Of a stretch of DNA of 64,000 nt, positions 18,354 to 27,106 are shown in pieces. Position 1 is the stretch's first letter. Each line of letters starts with the position of its first letter. Source of the stretch: Paraburkholderia tuberum STM678. Its GTDB lineage: Bacteria; Pseudomonadota; Gammaproteobacteria; Burkholderiales; Burkholderiaceae. The position numbers were made by a program, and so were the translations under genes. The stretch lies in NCBI RefSeq assembly GCF_902833905.1, contig NZ_CADFGP010000044.1:1-64000 (forward strand). The letters run 5' to 3'. The notes below the pieces were generated by a model. The model did not search any database. It saw only the letters and a list, made by a program, of their open reading frames with translations, and was not told the origin of the DNA.

Positions 18354-18379
18354 TCGCGGCACTACTCAATTCAGCCATC

Positions 18380-19372
18380 ATGTCGTCGACTGCCACCACC
18401 TCCCCCAACGTCGCCAGCCTGCTTGCTCCGATCGCCGAAGACATGCAGCAGGTCAATCGCGTCATCCGGCAACGTCTTGCGTCGGACGTGATGCTGATCA
18501 ATCAGATTTCCGAGTACATCATCAGCGCCGGCGGCAAGCGGCTGCGGCCCGCGCTGCTGTTGCTGGTGGCGGGCGCGCTGGGCGATAGGACGGGGCACCG
18601 GCACGAGCTGGCAGCGGTCGTCGAATTCATCCACACGGCCACGCTGCTGCATGACGACGTGGTCGACGAGTCCGACCTGAGGCGCGGCCGCCAGACCGCC
18701 AATGCGCTGTTCGGCAACGCGGCGAGCGTGCTGGTCGGTGACTTTCTTTACTCACGGTCGTTCCAGATGATGGTCGGCGTGGGCAAGATGCGCGTGATGG
18801 AAATTCTGTCGGAGGCGACCAACATCATCTCCGAAGGCGAAGTGCTGCAGTTGTTGAACATGCACGATGCCGACGTCGACGAAGCCCGTTACATGCAGGT
18901 GATCCGCTACAAGACCGCAAAGTTGTTCGAGGCGGCCGCCCAGCTCGGCGCGGTGCTGGCCGGCGCGGACGCGAAAACCGAAGCCGCCGCCGCCGAGTAC
19001 GGTCGTCGCATCGGCACCGCGTTCCAGATCATGGACGACTGGCTCGACTACACGGGCACGGCCGAGTCGATGGGCAAGAACGCCGGCGACGATCTGCGCG
19101 AAGGCAAACCGACGCTTCCGCTCATCTATCTGATCGAACGCGGCACACCCGAGCAGTCGGCGCTCGCGCGCGAAGCCATCGAGCAAGGTGGCACCGACCG
19201 TTTCGATACGATTTTCGACGCGATCACGCGCTCGGGCGCGCTGGATCACACGCTCGAGTGCGCGAAACAGGAGGCGCAGGCAGCCGCGGCAGCAATTTCG
19301 TCGTTTCCCCATTCCATTTTCAAAGAGAGCCTGCTAGAATTATGCTCTTACTCGACGGCAAGACAGTCTTGA
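18380..19372 (+). CDS. ispB: Octaprenyl diphosphate synthase
   Basis: Trans-prenyltransferase making the ubiquinone side chain. The 330-residue protein shows both aspartate-rich motifs, DDVVDESDLRRG (first Asp about residue 92) and DDWLD (about 219), and the GGKRLRP substrate-binding loop (51-57). Product length (C40 or other) cannot be read from sequence. It is divergent from rplU, and tRNA-Pro follows 49 bp after its stop. A ubiquinone gene, coq7, lies elsewhere in the window. Confidence 0.95.
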   Translation: MSSTATTSPNVASLLAPIAEDMQQVNRVIRQRLASDVMLINQISEYIISAGGKRLRPALLLLVAGALGDRTGHRHELAAVVEFIHTATLLHDDVVDESDLRRGRQTANALFGNAASVLVGDFLYSRSFQMMVGVGKMRVMEILSEATNIISEGEVLQLLNMHDADVDEARYMQVIRYKTAKLFEAAAQLGAVLAGADAKTEAAAAEYGRRIGTAFQIMDDWLDYTGTAESMGKNAGDDLREGKPTLPLIYLIERGTPEQSALAREAIEQGGTDRFDTIFDAITRSGALDHTLECAKQEAQAAAAAISSFPHSIFKESLLELCSYSTARQS

Positions 19373-19421
19373 ACGAGACTGAAACACCGAATTAGTCTGA
19401 ATCGAGTCAGCAGTACCCAAT

Positions 19422-19498
19422 CGGGGTGTAGCTTAGCCTGGTAGAGCGCTACGTTCGGGACGTAGAGGCCGGAGGTTCGAATCCTCTCACCCCGACCA
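19422..19498 (+). tRNA. tRNA-Pro (anticodon CGG)
   Basis: A 77-nt cloverleaf: acceptor CGGGGTG pairs with CACCCCG and is followed by an encoded ACCA end. The anticodon stem CTACG/CGTAG encloses loop TTCGGGA, giving anticodon CGG (proline CCG codons, very common in this GC-rich genome). The T-arm contains GGTTCGAATCC. A terminator follows about 25 bp later. Confidence 0.97.
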
Positions 19499-19523
19499 GA
19501 TTCTCCTTGTTAGCTCAAGGTTC

Positions 19524-19560
19524 AAAACCGCCGCAGCGTTGCTGGGCGGTTTTTTGTTTT
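19524..19560 (+). terminator. Terminator after tRNA-Pro
   Basis: AAAACCGCC (19524-19532) pairs with GGCGGTTTT, with an inner CAGC/GCTG stem, followed by TTTTTGTTTT. Confidence 0.88.
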
Positions 19561-19740
19561 GCGCGGCGCTTTTTTCGTTGCTCTCGTGCTGCCCTTCGCC
19601 GCTTTCTTTCCTCCGGCTCGCCAGGCACAGCGCGTACGTTGCCACGTTGTCGTCCTAGCGGCGTCAGCCGTCGTCCACACCGGAGCGCGCGGCCCCCTCT
19701 GCTATATTCTCTCCATCCTTTCCCTTATTTTTCACGACGC

Positions 19741-21039
19741 GTGGAACAACTTCCCTTATGGGCGCAGATCGGCGCCGTCCTTCTGCTGCTTGTCTGCTCC
19801 GCCTTCTTTTCCATTTCCGAGACAGCGATGATGGCGCTCAATCGTCATCGCCTCAAACATCTCGCCAGCAAGAACACGCTCGGCGCAAAGACGACTCAGG
19901 GCCTGCTCGCAAAAACCGATCAGCTGCTCGGCGTGATCCTCATCGGCAACAACCTGTTCAACACGATCATTCCGGTACTGACGACATCGCTCGCGCTGCA
20001 TACGTTCGGCCGCAATAGCCTCGTGCTGTCGATCGCGACCGGTATCGTCGCGTTCCTCATTATCGTGTTCGCGGAGATCACACCGAAGATCGTCGGCGCG
20101 ACGTTTCCCGAGAAAATCGCGCTACCCGCGAGCCTGCTGATCGCGCCGTTGATGCGCGTCGCGAGACCACTGATCTGGTTTGTCAACCTGTTCGCGACCG
20201 GCATCCTGCGCGTGCTGCACATCAACACGAAGGGCGCGCGCGACCAGCGGCTGTCCACCGAAGAACTGCGCACCATCGTGCTCGAGTCGGGAAGCTTCAT
20301 GCCCACCAAGCACCGCAGCATCCTGCTGAACCTGTTCGACCTCGAAAACATCTCCGTCGATGACGTGATGATCCCGCGTCGCCGTATCGAGGCCCTGGAC
20401 TTCGATGCCCCGTTCGAACAGATCCTGCATCAACTGGAGACCTGCTATCACAACAAGCTGATCGTCTACCAGGGCGACATCGACCGCGTGCTCGGTGTGC
20501 TGCACGTGCGCAAGACGCTGTCAGCGCTGCACAACCAGGAGCTCGAGCGCGATACCTTGCGCGAGCTGCTCGCCGAGCCGTACTTCGTGCCAAGCGGCAC
20601 GCCGGTGTTCCAGCAGCTGCAATACTTTCAGGAGAGCCGGCAACGCATCGCGCTCGTCGTCAACGAATACGGCGAACTGCAAGGCCTCGTCACACCGGAA
20701 GACATCATCGAGGAACTGATCGGCGAATTCACCACGTCGATTCCGCGTAGCGCCAGCTCGCGCGGCGGCTGGAACGAGGCGGGCGAATGCATCGTCGCGG
20801 GAAGCATGCCGTTGCGCGAGCTGAACCGCTGGCTGCAACTGGGGCTACCCACCGATGGCCCCAAAACGCTGAACGGCCTGATTCTCGAAATCCTCGAAGA
20901 CATCCCCGACGGCGACGTCTGCGTCCACATCGGAGACACCAAGCTCGAAGTGATGCGCAGCGACGATCAGGCGATCCGCACCGTCAAGCTTTTCAAACCG
21001 CCGTCGCGCACGAAGGCCGGTAAAGCACGGTCAGGGTGA
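19741..21039 (+). CDS. CNNM/CBS-domain membrane protein (HlyC/CorC family)
   Basis: A 432-residue inner-membrane protein of the YfjD/CorB type linked to magnesium or cobalt efflux. Order: a CNNM membrane domain with three or four helices (about 5-185, including SAFFSISETAMMALNRHRL), a CBS pair (about 205-330), and a CorC_HlyC transporter-associated domain at the C terminus. The GTG at 19741 is chosen because it places the first membrane helix at the N terminus; the frame stays open upstream to 19507, but that part looks non-coding. The substrate is inferred from family only. Confidence 0.88.
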   Translation: MEQLPLWAQIGAVLLLLVCSAFFSISETAMMALNRHRLKHLASKNTLGAKTTQGLLAKTDQLLGVILIGNNLFNTIIPVLTTSLALHTFGRNSLVLSIATGIVAFLIIVFAEITPKIVGATFPEKIALPASLLIAPLMRVARPLIWFVNLFATGILRVLHINTKGARDQRLSTEELRTIVLESGSFMPTKHRSILLNLFDLENISVDDVMIPRRRIEALDFDAPFEQILHQLETCYHNKLIVYQGDIDRVLGVLHVRKTLSALHNQELERDTLRELLAEPYFVPSGTPVFQQLQYFQESRQRIALVVNEYGELQGLVTPEDIIEELIGEFTTSIPRSASSRGGWNEAGECIVAGSMPLRELNRWLQLGLPTDGPKTLNGLILEILEDIPDGDVCVHIGDTKLEVMRSDDQAIRTVKLFKPPSRTKAGKARSG

Positions 21040-21186
21040 ACTTCGCGCCGCCGCACGCTGATTTACGGTCAGCATCGCACAGGCTCGCGAAACGCGCCAT
21101 TAGCCGAATGGCCGAATGGCATTCGGACGCCCGCAACCGGAAGATGAAGCCGTCATGTTCTAAAGGCGGCTCATCACCGGTCTCTC

Positions 21187-22443
21187 ATGCAAACACCTTT
21201 TGCCACCGCCGCGGCATTGCCGCGCCCACTCGCTATCGACGGCGAATCCAGCGCAACGAGTCTGAACGATCCCGACAACGCCCCAGCCGTGCGTCTGTTG
21301 ACCGACACGTTGCACGAAGCGACGCGGCGCAATGCGTCGGATATCCACATCGAGCCGGCCGAGCATGGCTGGCGTGTGCGCCTGCGTATCGACGGCGTGC
21401 TGCATGAAATCCCGCGGCCGCCCGCCCATCTGCGCGACGCGTTCGTCACGCGTGTGAAAGTGCTCGCGCGCATGGACATCGCCGAGCGACGCGTGCCGCA
21501 GGACGGCCGGCTACGCCTCGCGACGTCGCCAGGGCGGCTCGAGGATTACCGCGTCAATTCGCTGCCGACACTGTTCGGCGAAAAGCTCGTGCTACGACGG
21601 CTCGACGCGTTGCCCGCCGATCTTTCGCTCGATTCGCTCGGCCTCGATCCGCGGCAGCGCGAAGCCGTCGACGCCGCGATCCGCGCGCCGCACGGTCTGA
21701 TGCTCGTCACCGGACCGACGGGCAGCGGCAAGACACTATCGCTGTACTGCTTCCTGAACCTGCTGAACGGCGAGGCACGCAACCTCTGCTCGGTAGAAGA
21801 CCCAGCCGAGATCCAGCTGGCCGGCATCAACCAGGTCAGCGTGCGCGAAAAAGCCGGACTGACTTTCGCGGTCGCGCTGCGGGCTTTTCTGCGTCAGGAC
21901 CCGGACGTGATCATGGTCGGCGAAATCCGCGACAACGAAACCGCCGACGTTGCCGTGAAGGCCGCCCAAACCGGTCACCTCGTGCTATCCACGCTGCATA
22001 CGAACGACGCGCCCGCGGCCATCGCGCGGCTCATCGACATCGGTGTCGAGCCGTACAACCTTGCCGCCGCGCTGCGCATGGTGACCGCGCAGCGGCTGGT
22101 GCGGCGACTGTGCGTCGCATGCCGCGCGCCCGCGCCGCATTCGCCGGCGGCACTCCACGCCGCGGGCTTTGGCGAACATGAGCTCGACGGCTGGCAACCG
22201 TATGCGGCGACCGGCTGCGCGGTTTGTCATGGCATCGGCTATCGGGGGCGCGTCGGCATTCATCAGGTGATGCCCGTCTCCGACGCGATGCGTGAGCAGA
22301 TCGTCGCAAGCGCGGGCGCGCACGAGCTGGCGCGCCTCGCGCAGATGGAACAGGTCGCGACGTTACGCGACGCGGCGCTTGCGCGCGTGCGCGACGGCAC
22401 CACGAGTCTCGCCGAAGCGCTCGCCGCCACGGAGGTCGCATGA
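21187..22443 (+). CDS. pilB: Type IV pilus/type II secretion assembly ATPase (GspE/PilB family)
   Basis: Hexameric ATPase that drives pilin polymerisation. The 418-residue protein has Walker A GPTGSGKT (176-183), the Asp box and Walker B region (VIMVGEIRDNETAD), the His box STLHTNDA, and a tetracysteine zinc site (CVAC and CAVC). It lacks the N-terminal MshEN/N1 domain of full-length PilB (about 560 residues), so it is a short, HofB-like form. pilC follows with a four-base overlap. No pilin gene is adjacent, so it may serve pilins encoded elsewhere. Confidence 0.88.
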   Translation: MQTPFATAAALPRPLAIDGESSATSLNDPDNAPAVRLLTDTLHEATRRNASDIHIEPAEHGWRVRLRIDGVLHEIPRPPAHLRDAFVTRVKVLARMDIAERRVPQDGRLRLATSPGRLEDYRVNSLPTLFGEKLVLRRLDALPADLSLDSLGLDPRQREAVDAAIRAPHGLMLVTGPTGSGKTLSLYCFLNLLNGEARNLCSVEDPAEIQLAGINQVSVREKAGLTFAVALRAFLRQDPDVIMVGEIRDNETADVAVKAAQTGHLVLSTLHTNDAPAAIARLIDIGVEPYNLAAALRMVTAQRLVRRLCVACRAPAPHSPAALHAAGFGEHELDGWQPYAATGCAVCHGIGYRGRVGIHQVMPVSDAMREQIVASAGAHELARLAQMEQVATLRDAALARVRDGTTSLAEALAATEVA

Positions 22444-23678
22444 GTACCGCCGCGCTGTCACCAACCCGGTCCGTCTCAGCCGACCTACGCTTCAGATGGC
22501 GCGGCGTCGACGCGGACGGCACGCGCCAAAGCGGCACGCTGATCGCGCCCGACGCGAGCGCCGCACGCACGATGCTCAAACGCGACAACCTCTTTATCGT
22601 CGAACTCGCAACGCAAGGGCCGGCACCACGCCCGAAGACGAGCGCGGCCGCTGTCACGCTGTTCACGCGACAACTGTCCAGTCTGCTGCGTGCTGGATTG
22701 GCGCTCGCGCCCGCGCTCGAACTACTCGCCCAGGCGTCGACGTCGGGTCAGCGGCAAGGCATGCCGCGTATCGTCGGCACCGTCGCGCGCGACATCACCG
22801 CCGGCCTGCGGTTTTCGGCGGCCTTGCAGCGGCACCCGGCGCAGTTCAATGCGCTGTATTGCCAGCTCGTCGAGGTGGGCGAAGCGGCGGGCGCGCTCGT
22901 CACCGTGCTCGCCCGCCTCGCCGACGATCGCGAACGCGCCGCTGCGCAGCGCGCGAAGGTGCGCGCGGCTCTCACCTATCCAGCCGCGATCCTGCTGCTC
23001 GCGCTCGCGATAACTGCCGCATTGCTGGTGTGGGTCGTGCCGACGTTCAAGCAGATCTTCGATGGCTTCGGCGCGAAGCTGCCCGCGCCGACGCAGTTCG
23101 TGCTGGCGCTCTCGGCGGCCGCCGCGCGCTGGAGTGTGCCGCTGTTCATACTGATGCTCGCAATGAGCTCGGCCTTCACGCTCGTGCTGCGTCGTTCGGT
23201 AGGCGCGCGCATCCGCTTCGCGCGCCTGTCGCTCGACCTGCCGGTGGCCGGCCCGCTGCTGCGCACGCTGTGCGCGGCGCGCTGGAGTCGCGCGCTTGGC
23301 ACCTTGCTGTCCGCCGGCACGCCGCTCGCCGACGCATTCGATTCGCTCACTCAGGCGACCGGCAATGCCTTCTTCGATCGCGCGACGGCAAGCATCGCCA
23401 TCAGATTGCGGCGCGGCGAACGGCTCGCCGCGGCTATGCTCGCGGCCCGCTGCTTTCCTCCCGAAGTCGTGCAGCCCGTTGCGGTCGCGGAGGAATCCGG
23501 CGCGCTCGACAGCATGCTGCTCGATGTCGCGTCGCTTGCGGATCGCCAGGTCGACGACAGGATCGGCACGCTATCGAGCCTGTGTGAACCGCTCGTGATC
23601 GTCGTGCTCGGCACACTGGTCGGCGGCCTCGTCATCGCGATGTATCTTCCCATTATTCAACTCGGCAACGTGGTGTAG
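22440..23678 (+). CDS. pilC: Type IV pilus/type II secretion inner-membrane platform protein (GspF/PilC family)
   Basis: A 412-residue polytopic protein with two T2SSF domains (about 80-200 and 285-405), each with the FxRQLSSLLRAG-type start or PVAVAEESGALD signature, and three hydrophobic segments (about 180-200, 230-255, 385-405). PilC anchors the assembly ATPase at the inner membrane. It overlaps pilB by four bases and is followed by pilD after 27 bp, forming a pilBCD operon. Confidence 0.9.
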   Translation: MSTAALSPTRSVSADLRFRWRGVDADGTRQSGTLIAPDASAARTMLKRDNLFIVELATQGPAPRPKTSAAAVTLFTRQLSSLLRAGLALAPALELLAQASTSGQRQGMPRIVGTVARDITAGLRFSAALQRHPAQFNALYCQLVEVGEAAGALVTVLARLADDRERAAAQRAKVRAALTYPAAILLLALAITAALLVWVVPTFKQIFDGFGAKLPAPTQFVLALSAAAARWSVPLFILMLAMSSAFTLVLRRSVGARIRFARLSLDLPVAGPLLRTLCAARWSRALGTLLSAGTPLADAFDSLTQATGNAFFDRATASIAIRLRRGERLAAAMLAARCFPPEVVQPVAVAEESGALDSMLLDVASLADRQVDDRIGTLSSLCEPLVIVVLGTLVGGLVIAMYLPIIQLGNVV

Positions 23679-23705
23679 CATCGCAGCCGAATCCACTTCG
23701 TCACC

Positions 23706-24647
23706 ATGCAGGCTCCTCTTCCGCTCGTGTCACAAACTTCCTCCAGCCTGCTCGCGGGCTTACTGCCGGGCCGCTTTGCCAGCGATATCGGCCTCGCGCT
23801 CGCGAGCCTGCCCGCCGGCGTGCAGATCGCATTCGCGATCGTGCTTGGCCTCGTGATTGGCAGCTTCCTGAACGTGGTCGTGCATCGATTGCCGATCATG
23901 CTCGAGCGTGCATGGCGCGCCGAAATCAGCGAGACCACCGACGTGCCGCCGCCCGACCACGGACTGCCCGCGCGCTACAACCTGTGGGTGCCGCGCAGCG
24001 CGTGCCCGCATTGCGGCCATGTGCTGAGCGCGTGGGAAAACTTGCCGGTGCTGAGCTACCTGCTGTTACGCGGCCGTTGTTCCGCATGCGGCACGCATAT
24101 CAGCGCACGCTATCCGCTGCTCGAAATCGCGAGCGCCGCTTTCGCGGCAGGCGCACTGATAGCGTTCGGCCCGACGCTGACGGCACTCGCCGCGTTCGGC
24201 CTGTGCGCGACGTTGCTCGCGATGAGCGCGATCGACGTCGACACGCATTTGCTGCCCGACTCCTTGACGCTGCCGCTGTTGTGGGCCGGCCTGATCGTCA
24301 ATTTCAACGGCATGTTCACGAATCTGCATGATGCGGTGCTCGGCGCTATCTTCGGATATCTGGCGTTGTGGGCCGTGCATTGGGCGTTCAAGCTCGTGCG
24401 TGGTATCGAAGGCATGGGCTATGGCGACTTCAAGCTGCTCGCCGCGCTCGGCGCGTGGCTCGGCTGGCCCGCGCTGCCGCAGATCGTGCTGGTCGCCGCG
24501 GTGGCCGGTGCCGTGATCGGCCTCGCGGCGACGTGGCGCGGCCGAATGCGCTTCGAGGAGCCGCTGCCGTTTGGGCCGTTTCTCGCGGCGGGCGGCGTGT
24601 TGACGCTGTTTGCCGGCACGCCGCTTTATCTGGCTCTGGGGGGCTGA
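23706..24647 (+). CDS. pilD: Prepilin peptidase/N-methyltransferase
   Basis: Bifunctional inner-membrane aspartyl protease that cleaves and N-methylates type IV prepilins and pseudopilins. The 313-residue protein has the two CxxC pairs of the cytoplasmic zinc loop (Cys100, 103, 125, 128) and the catalytic aspartates in SAIDVDTHLLPD (about 177) and GYGDFK (about 241), with about eight membrane segments. Third gene of the pilBCD unit, directly before coaE. Confidence 0.94.
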   Translation: MQAPLPLVSQTSSSLLAGLLPGRFASDIGLALASLPAGVQIAFAIVLGLVIGSFLNVVVHRLPIMLERAWRAEISETTDVPPPDHGLPARYNLWVPRSACPHCGHVLSAWENLPVLSYLLLRGRCSACGTHISARYPLLEIASAAFAAGALIAFGPTLTALAAFGLCATLLAMSAIDVDTHLLPDSLTLPLLWAGLIVNFNGMFTNLHDAVLGAIFGYLALWAVHWAFKLVRGIEGMGYGDFKLLAALGAWLGWPALPQIVLVAAVAGAVIGLAATWRGRMRFEEPLPFGPFLAAGGVLTLFAGTPLYLALGG

Positions 24648-24650
24648 ACC

Positions 24651-25265
24651 ATGTTCGTTGTGGGACTCACTGGCGGCATCGGCAGCGGCAAATCGACGGT
24701 GGCCGATCTGTTCGCCGCGCGCGGCGTGCCGCTCGTCGACACGGACGTGATCGCGCATCGCATCACCGCGCCGCATGGCCTCGCAATGCCGCACATCGCC
24801 GCCGCATTCGGCGCGCAATTCGTCGCCCCCGACGGCTCTCTCGATCGCGCGCGCATGCGCACGCTCGTGTTCAGCGACGAGACCGCGCGCAAACGTCTCG
24901 AAGGCATCACGCATCCGCTGATTCGCGCGGAAACCGAGCGCGAAGAGCGCGAAGCGAGAGGACCGTATGTGATCGTCGTGGTGCCGTTGCTGGTCGAGTC
25001 CGGGACCTGGAAGAACCGCGTGAATCGCGTGCTCACCGTCGATTGCAGCGTCGACACGCAGACCGCGCGTGTGGTGAGCCGCAACGGCTTCAGCCGTGAG
25101 CAGGTGCTCGCAATCATTGCGCGCCAGGCCACGCGCGAAGCGCGGCTCGCCGCCGCCGACGACGTGATCGTCAATGACAATGCGCCGCTCGAAGAACTCG
25201 AGGCGCAGGTGGACGCTCACCATCAAGCCTATCTGTCGCTGGCGAAGGGCGATGCCGAGTTGTAG
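24651..25265 (+). CDS. coaE: Dephospho-CoA kinase
   Basis: Last step of coenzyme A synthesis, phosphorylating the 3'-hydroxyl of dephospho-CoA. The 204-residue P-loop protein has Walker A GGIGSGKS (8-15) and the DTDVIAHR substrate motif at about 31-38. It starts three bases after pilD, so the two are co-transcribed; the pilD-coaE-zapD-yacG order is common in proteobacteria. Confidence 0.95.
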   Translation: MFVVGLTGGIGSGKSTVADLFAARGVPLVDTDVIAHRITAPHGLAMPHIAAAFGAQFVAPDGSLDRARMRTLVFSDETARKRLEGITHPLIRAETEREEREARGPYVIVVVPLLVESGTWKNRVNRVLTVDCSVDTQTARVVSRNGFSREQVLAIIARQATREARLAAADDVIVNDNAPLEELEAQVDAHHQAYLSLAKGDAEL

Positions 25266-25453
25266 CGCGCGCAGACGCGTCGTCACCGGCACATTGAACT
25301 TTGCGCGCACCTGGCAGCCGAAGCGCTCATAACACCGGGAACTCACAAAAAAGTTGCGAAAGCGCGCAGAAAAAGTGCGTGATTGCCTGGGTAGTCCCAC
25401 GGCATTAGAATGTTTTGCATTCCTGTCACCGACCACGCCCGAGGCGAGCCCGC

Positions 25454-26209
25454 TTGATCCTTTACGAGTACCCCTTCAATGAGCGAATCCGGACGCTGTT
25501 GCGGCTCGAAGATCTGTTCGAGCGCTTCACGTTCTTTCTGACTCAGGAAGACGCGCGGGAACATCACGTCGCACTGACAACGCTGTTCGAAATCTCCGAA
25601 GTGGCGGGCCGCGCGGATCTGAAATCGGATCTGATGAAAGAGCTCGAGCGGCAGCGGCAAACGCTCGCGCCATTTCGCGGCAATCCGGGCATCGAGCAGA
25701 ACGCGCTCGAAGCGGTGCTCGGCGAAATCGAGCAGACGCTTGCGGGGCTCACGCAGATGCAAGGCAAGACCGGCCAGCATCTTGCAGACAACGAGTGGCT
25801 CGCGAGCATTCGCAGCCGCGCAATCATCCCCGGTGGTACCTGCAAATTCGACCTGCCCTCGTATTACGCGTGGCAACAGTTGCATCCCGATCAGCGTCGC
25901 CAGGACATCGCCAAGTGGGTGACACCGCTTTTGCCGCTGCGCGACGCGGCCACCATCGTGCTGCGGCTCGCGCGTGAGTCGGGCCAGGCGTCGAAGGTGA
26001 TGGCGATGCAAGGCAGCTATCAGCAAATGCTGTCGGGCCGCTCGTATCAATTGATGCAGGTTCGCGTCGCTCCCGAATTGCGCGTGATTCCCGAAGCGAG
26101 CGCCAACAAGTACATGCTGTGGGTGCGCTTTACGGTGCAGGACGGCGATCTGCGGCCGCGCGCGGTCGACGTCGACGTGCCGTTCCAACTCACGCTCTGC
26201 AGCCTGTAA
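25454..26209 (+). CDS. zapD: Cell division protein ZapD
   Basis: Cytoplasmic all-helical protein that crosslinks FtsZ filaments and supports Z-ring assembly. The 251-residue sequence starts with LILYEYPFNERIRTLLRLE, the conserved N terminus, from TTG 25454; an in-frame ATG at 25415 would add 13 unlike residues. Length matches the family (E. coli 247). Its partner FtsZ is encoded at 35027-36229. Confidence 0.93.
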   Translation: MILYEYPFNERIRTLLRLEDLFERFTFFLTQEDAREHHVALTTLFEISEVAGRADLKSDLMKELERQRQTLAPFRGNPGIEQNALEAVLGEIEQTLAGLTQMQGKTGQHLADNEWLASIRSRAIIPGGTCKFDLPSYYAWQQLHPDQRRQDIAKWVTPLLPLRDAATIVLRLARESGQASKVMAMQGSYQQMLSGRSYQLMQVRVAPELRVIPEASANKYMLWVRFTVQDGDLRPRAVDVDVPFQLTLCSL

Positions 26210-26332
26210 TCGCCTGTCAATCACCGCCGCATTGAGCAGCGCACACCGGATTTGACCGAACGCGCCTTTGAACCGGCGCGAAATAGCCCTATATTCGTTA
26301 CTTGTTCCGTTTGCGATTGACCGTCCGACCGT

Positions 26333-26536
26333 ATGCCTACCGTCGTCAAATGTCCTACCTGCGGTAAAGATGTCCGCTGGACCTCCGAGAGCCGCTTCCG
26401 TCCGTTCTGCTCCGAGCGCTGCAAACAGATCGATCTGGGCGCATGGGCCGCCGAAAAATACAGGATTGGCGGCAACGAACAGGAAGGATCTTCGTCCGAA
26501 GAGGAAACGCCGCGCGGCGACTACAACCCGCACTGA
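26333..26536 (+). CDS. yacG: DNA gyrase inhibitor YacG
   Basis: A 67-residue zinc protein that binds GyrB in E. coli. The four zinc ligands are visible as CPTC (Cys7, Cys10) and CSERC (Cys26, Cys30), followed by a conserved acidic and flexible tail. It follows zapD by 123 bp and ends at a strong terminator. Confidence 0.94.
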   Translation: MPTVVKCPTCGKDVRWTSESRFRPFCSERCKQIDLGAWAAEKYRIGGNEQEGSSSEEETPRGDYNPH

Positions 26537-26546
26537 GCGAGTCAGT

Positions 26547-26603
26547 AAAAAAGCCACACGAACCGGCGCTGCCGATACAGCGCCCGCTACCGCGTGGCTT
26601 TTT
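26547..26603. terminator. Bidirectional terminator between yacG and the MutT-like gene
   Basis: AAAAAGCCAC (about 26548-26557) pairs with GTGGCTTTTT at the far end, and an inner hairpin GGCGCTG/CAGCGCC lies between. Flanking A and T runs let it work in both directions for the converging genes. Confidence 0.85.
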
Positions 26604-26623
26604 CAATCACTGCCTTCAATCAA

Positions 26624-27106
26624 TCATTTCTTCTCAGCCGCGAGCCACTCCAGCACCGGGATCGTGGCCGGCAGCAACGGCGAGACATCCGCAGGCAAGC
26701 TCTGCCAGACGAAGGCCTGGCCCTCACGCCCGTGCGGCTCGCCCGACCACTGCGTCACCTTGCAGAAGAAGAGGCGCACATAGGCGTGCGGATAATCGTG
26801 TTCGAGCGTATGCCACAGATGGCTCGCCTCGACCTCGATTCCCAGCTCCTCGTGCAGCTCGCGCGCGAGCGCGGCCTCGACCGATTCGCCCGCTTCGAGC
26901 TTGCCGCCCGGAAACTCCCAGTAGCCCTCGTACGGCTTGCCCGTCGGACGCTGCGCGAGCAGATAGCGCCCATCCGGCTGCACCAGCACGCCGACCGCGA
27001 CTTCGGTGACCGGACGGCCAGCGCCGTTGGCGCCGACGCTATTGCCGACGCTATTGCCGACGCTATTGCCGACGCTATTGCCGGCGCTTTTGTTAGCGTC
27101 GCTCAT
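26624..27106 (-). CDS. MutT-like Nudix hydrolase
   Basis: A 160-residue Nudix protein. The Nudix box GGKLEAGESVEAALARELHE begins at residue 67 and the fold around it resembles the 8-oxo-dGTP diphosphatase MutT, which sanitises the nucleotide pool. The first 30 residues are not part of the fold: GNSV is repeated four times, encoded by a 12-bp tandem repeat. ATG 27106 overlaps the stop of the DUF815 ATPase gene by four bases; starts further inside the frame (after the repeat) are possible. Substrate is inferred. Confidence 0.85.
   Translation of the reverse strand: MSDANKSAGNSVGNSVGNSVGNSVGANGAGRPVTEVAVGVLVQPDGRYLLAQRPTGKPYEGYWEFPGGKLEAGESVEAALARELHEELGIEVEASHLWHTLEHDYPHAYVRLFFCKVTQWSGEPHGREGQAFVWQSLPADVSPLLPATIPVLEWLAAEKK
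27032..27091 (-). repeat. 12-bp tandem repeat in the MutT-like coding region
   Basis: Four perfect copies of GCCGACGCTATT (27032-27079) and a degenerate fifth (27080-27091), encoding repeated Gly-Asn-Ser-Val on the minus strand. Unit length is a multiple of three. Confidence 0.95.

Noticed and set aside
19507..19740. N-terminal extension of the CNNM protein
   Set aside because: The frame is open, but this part covers the tRNA-Pro terminator and reads as non-coding; GTG 19741 puts the first membrane helix in the usual place.
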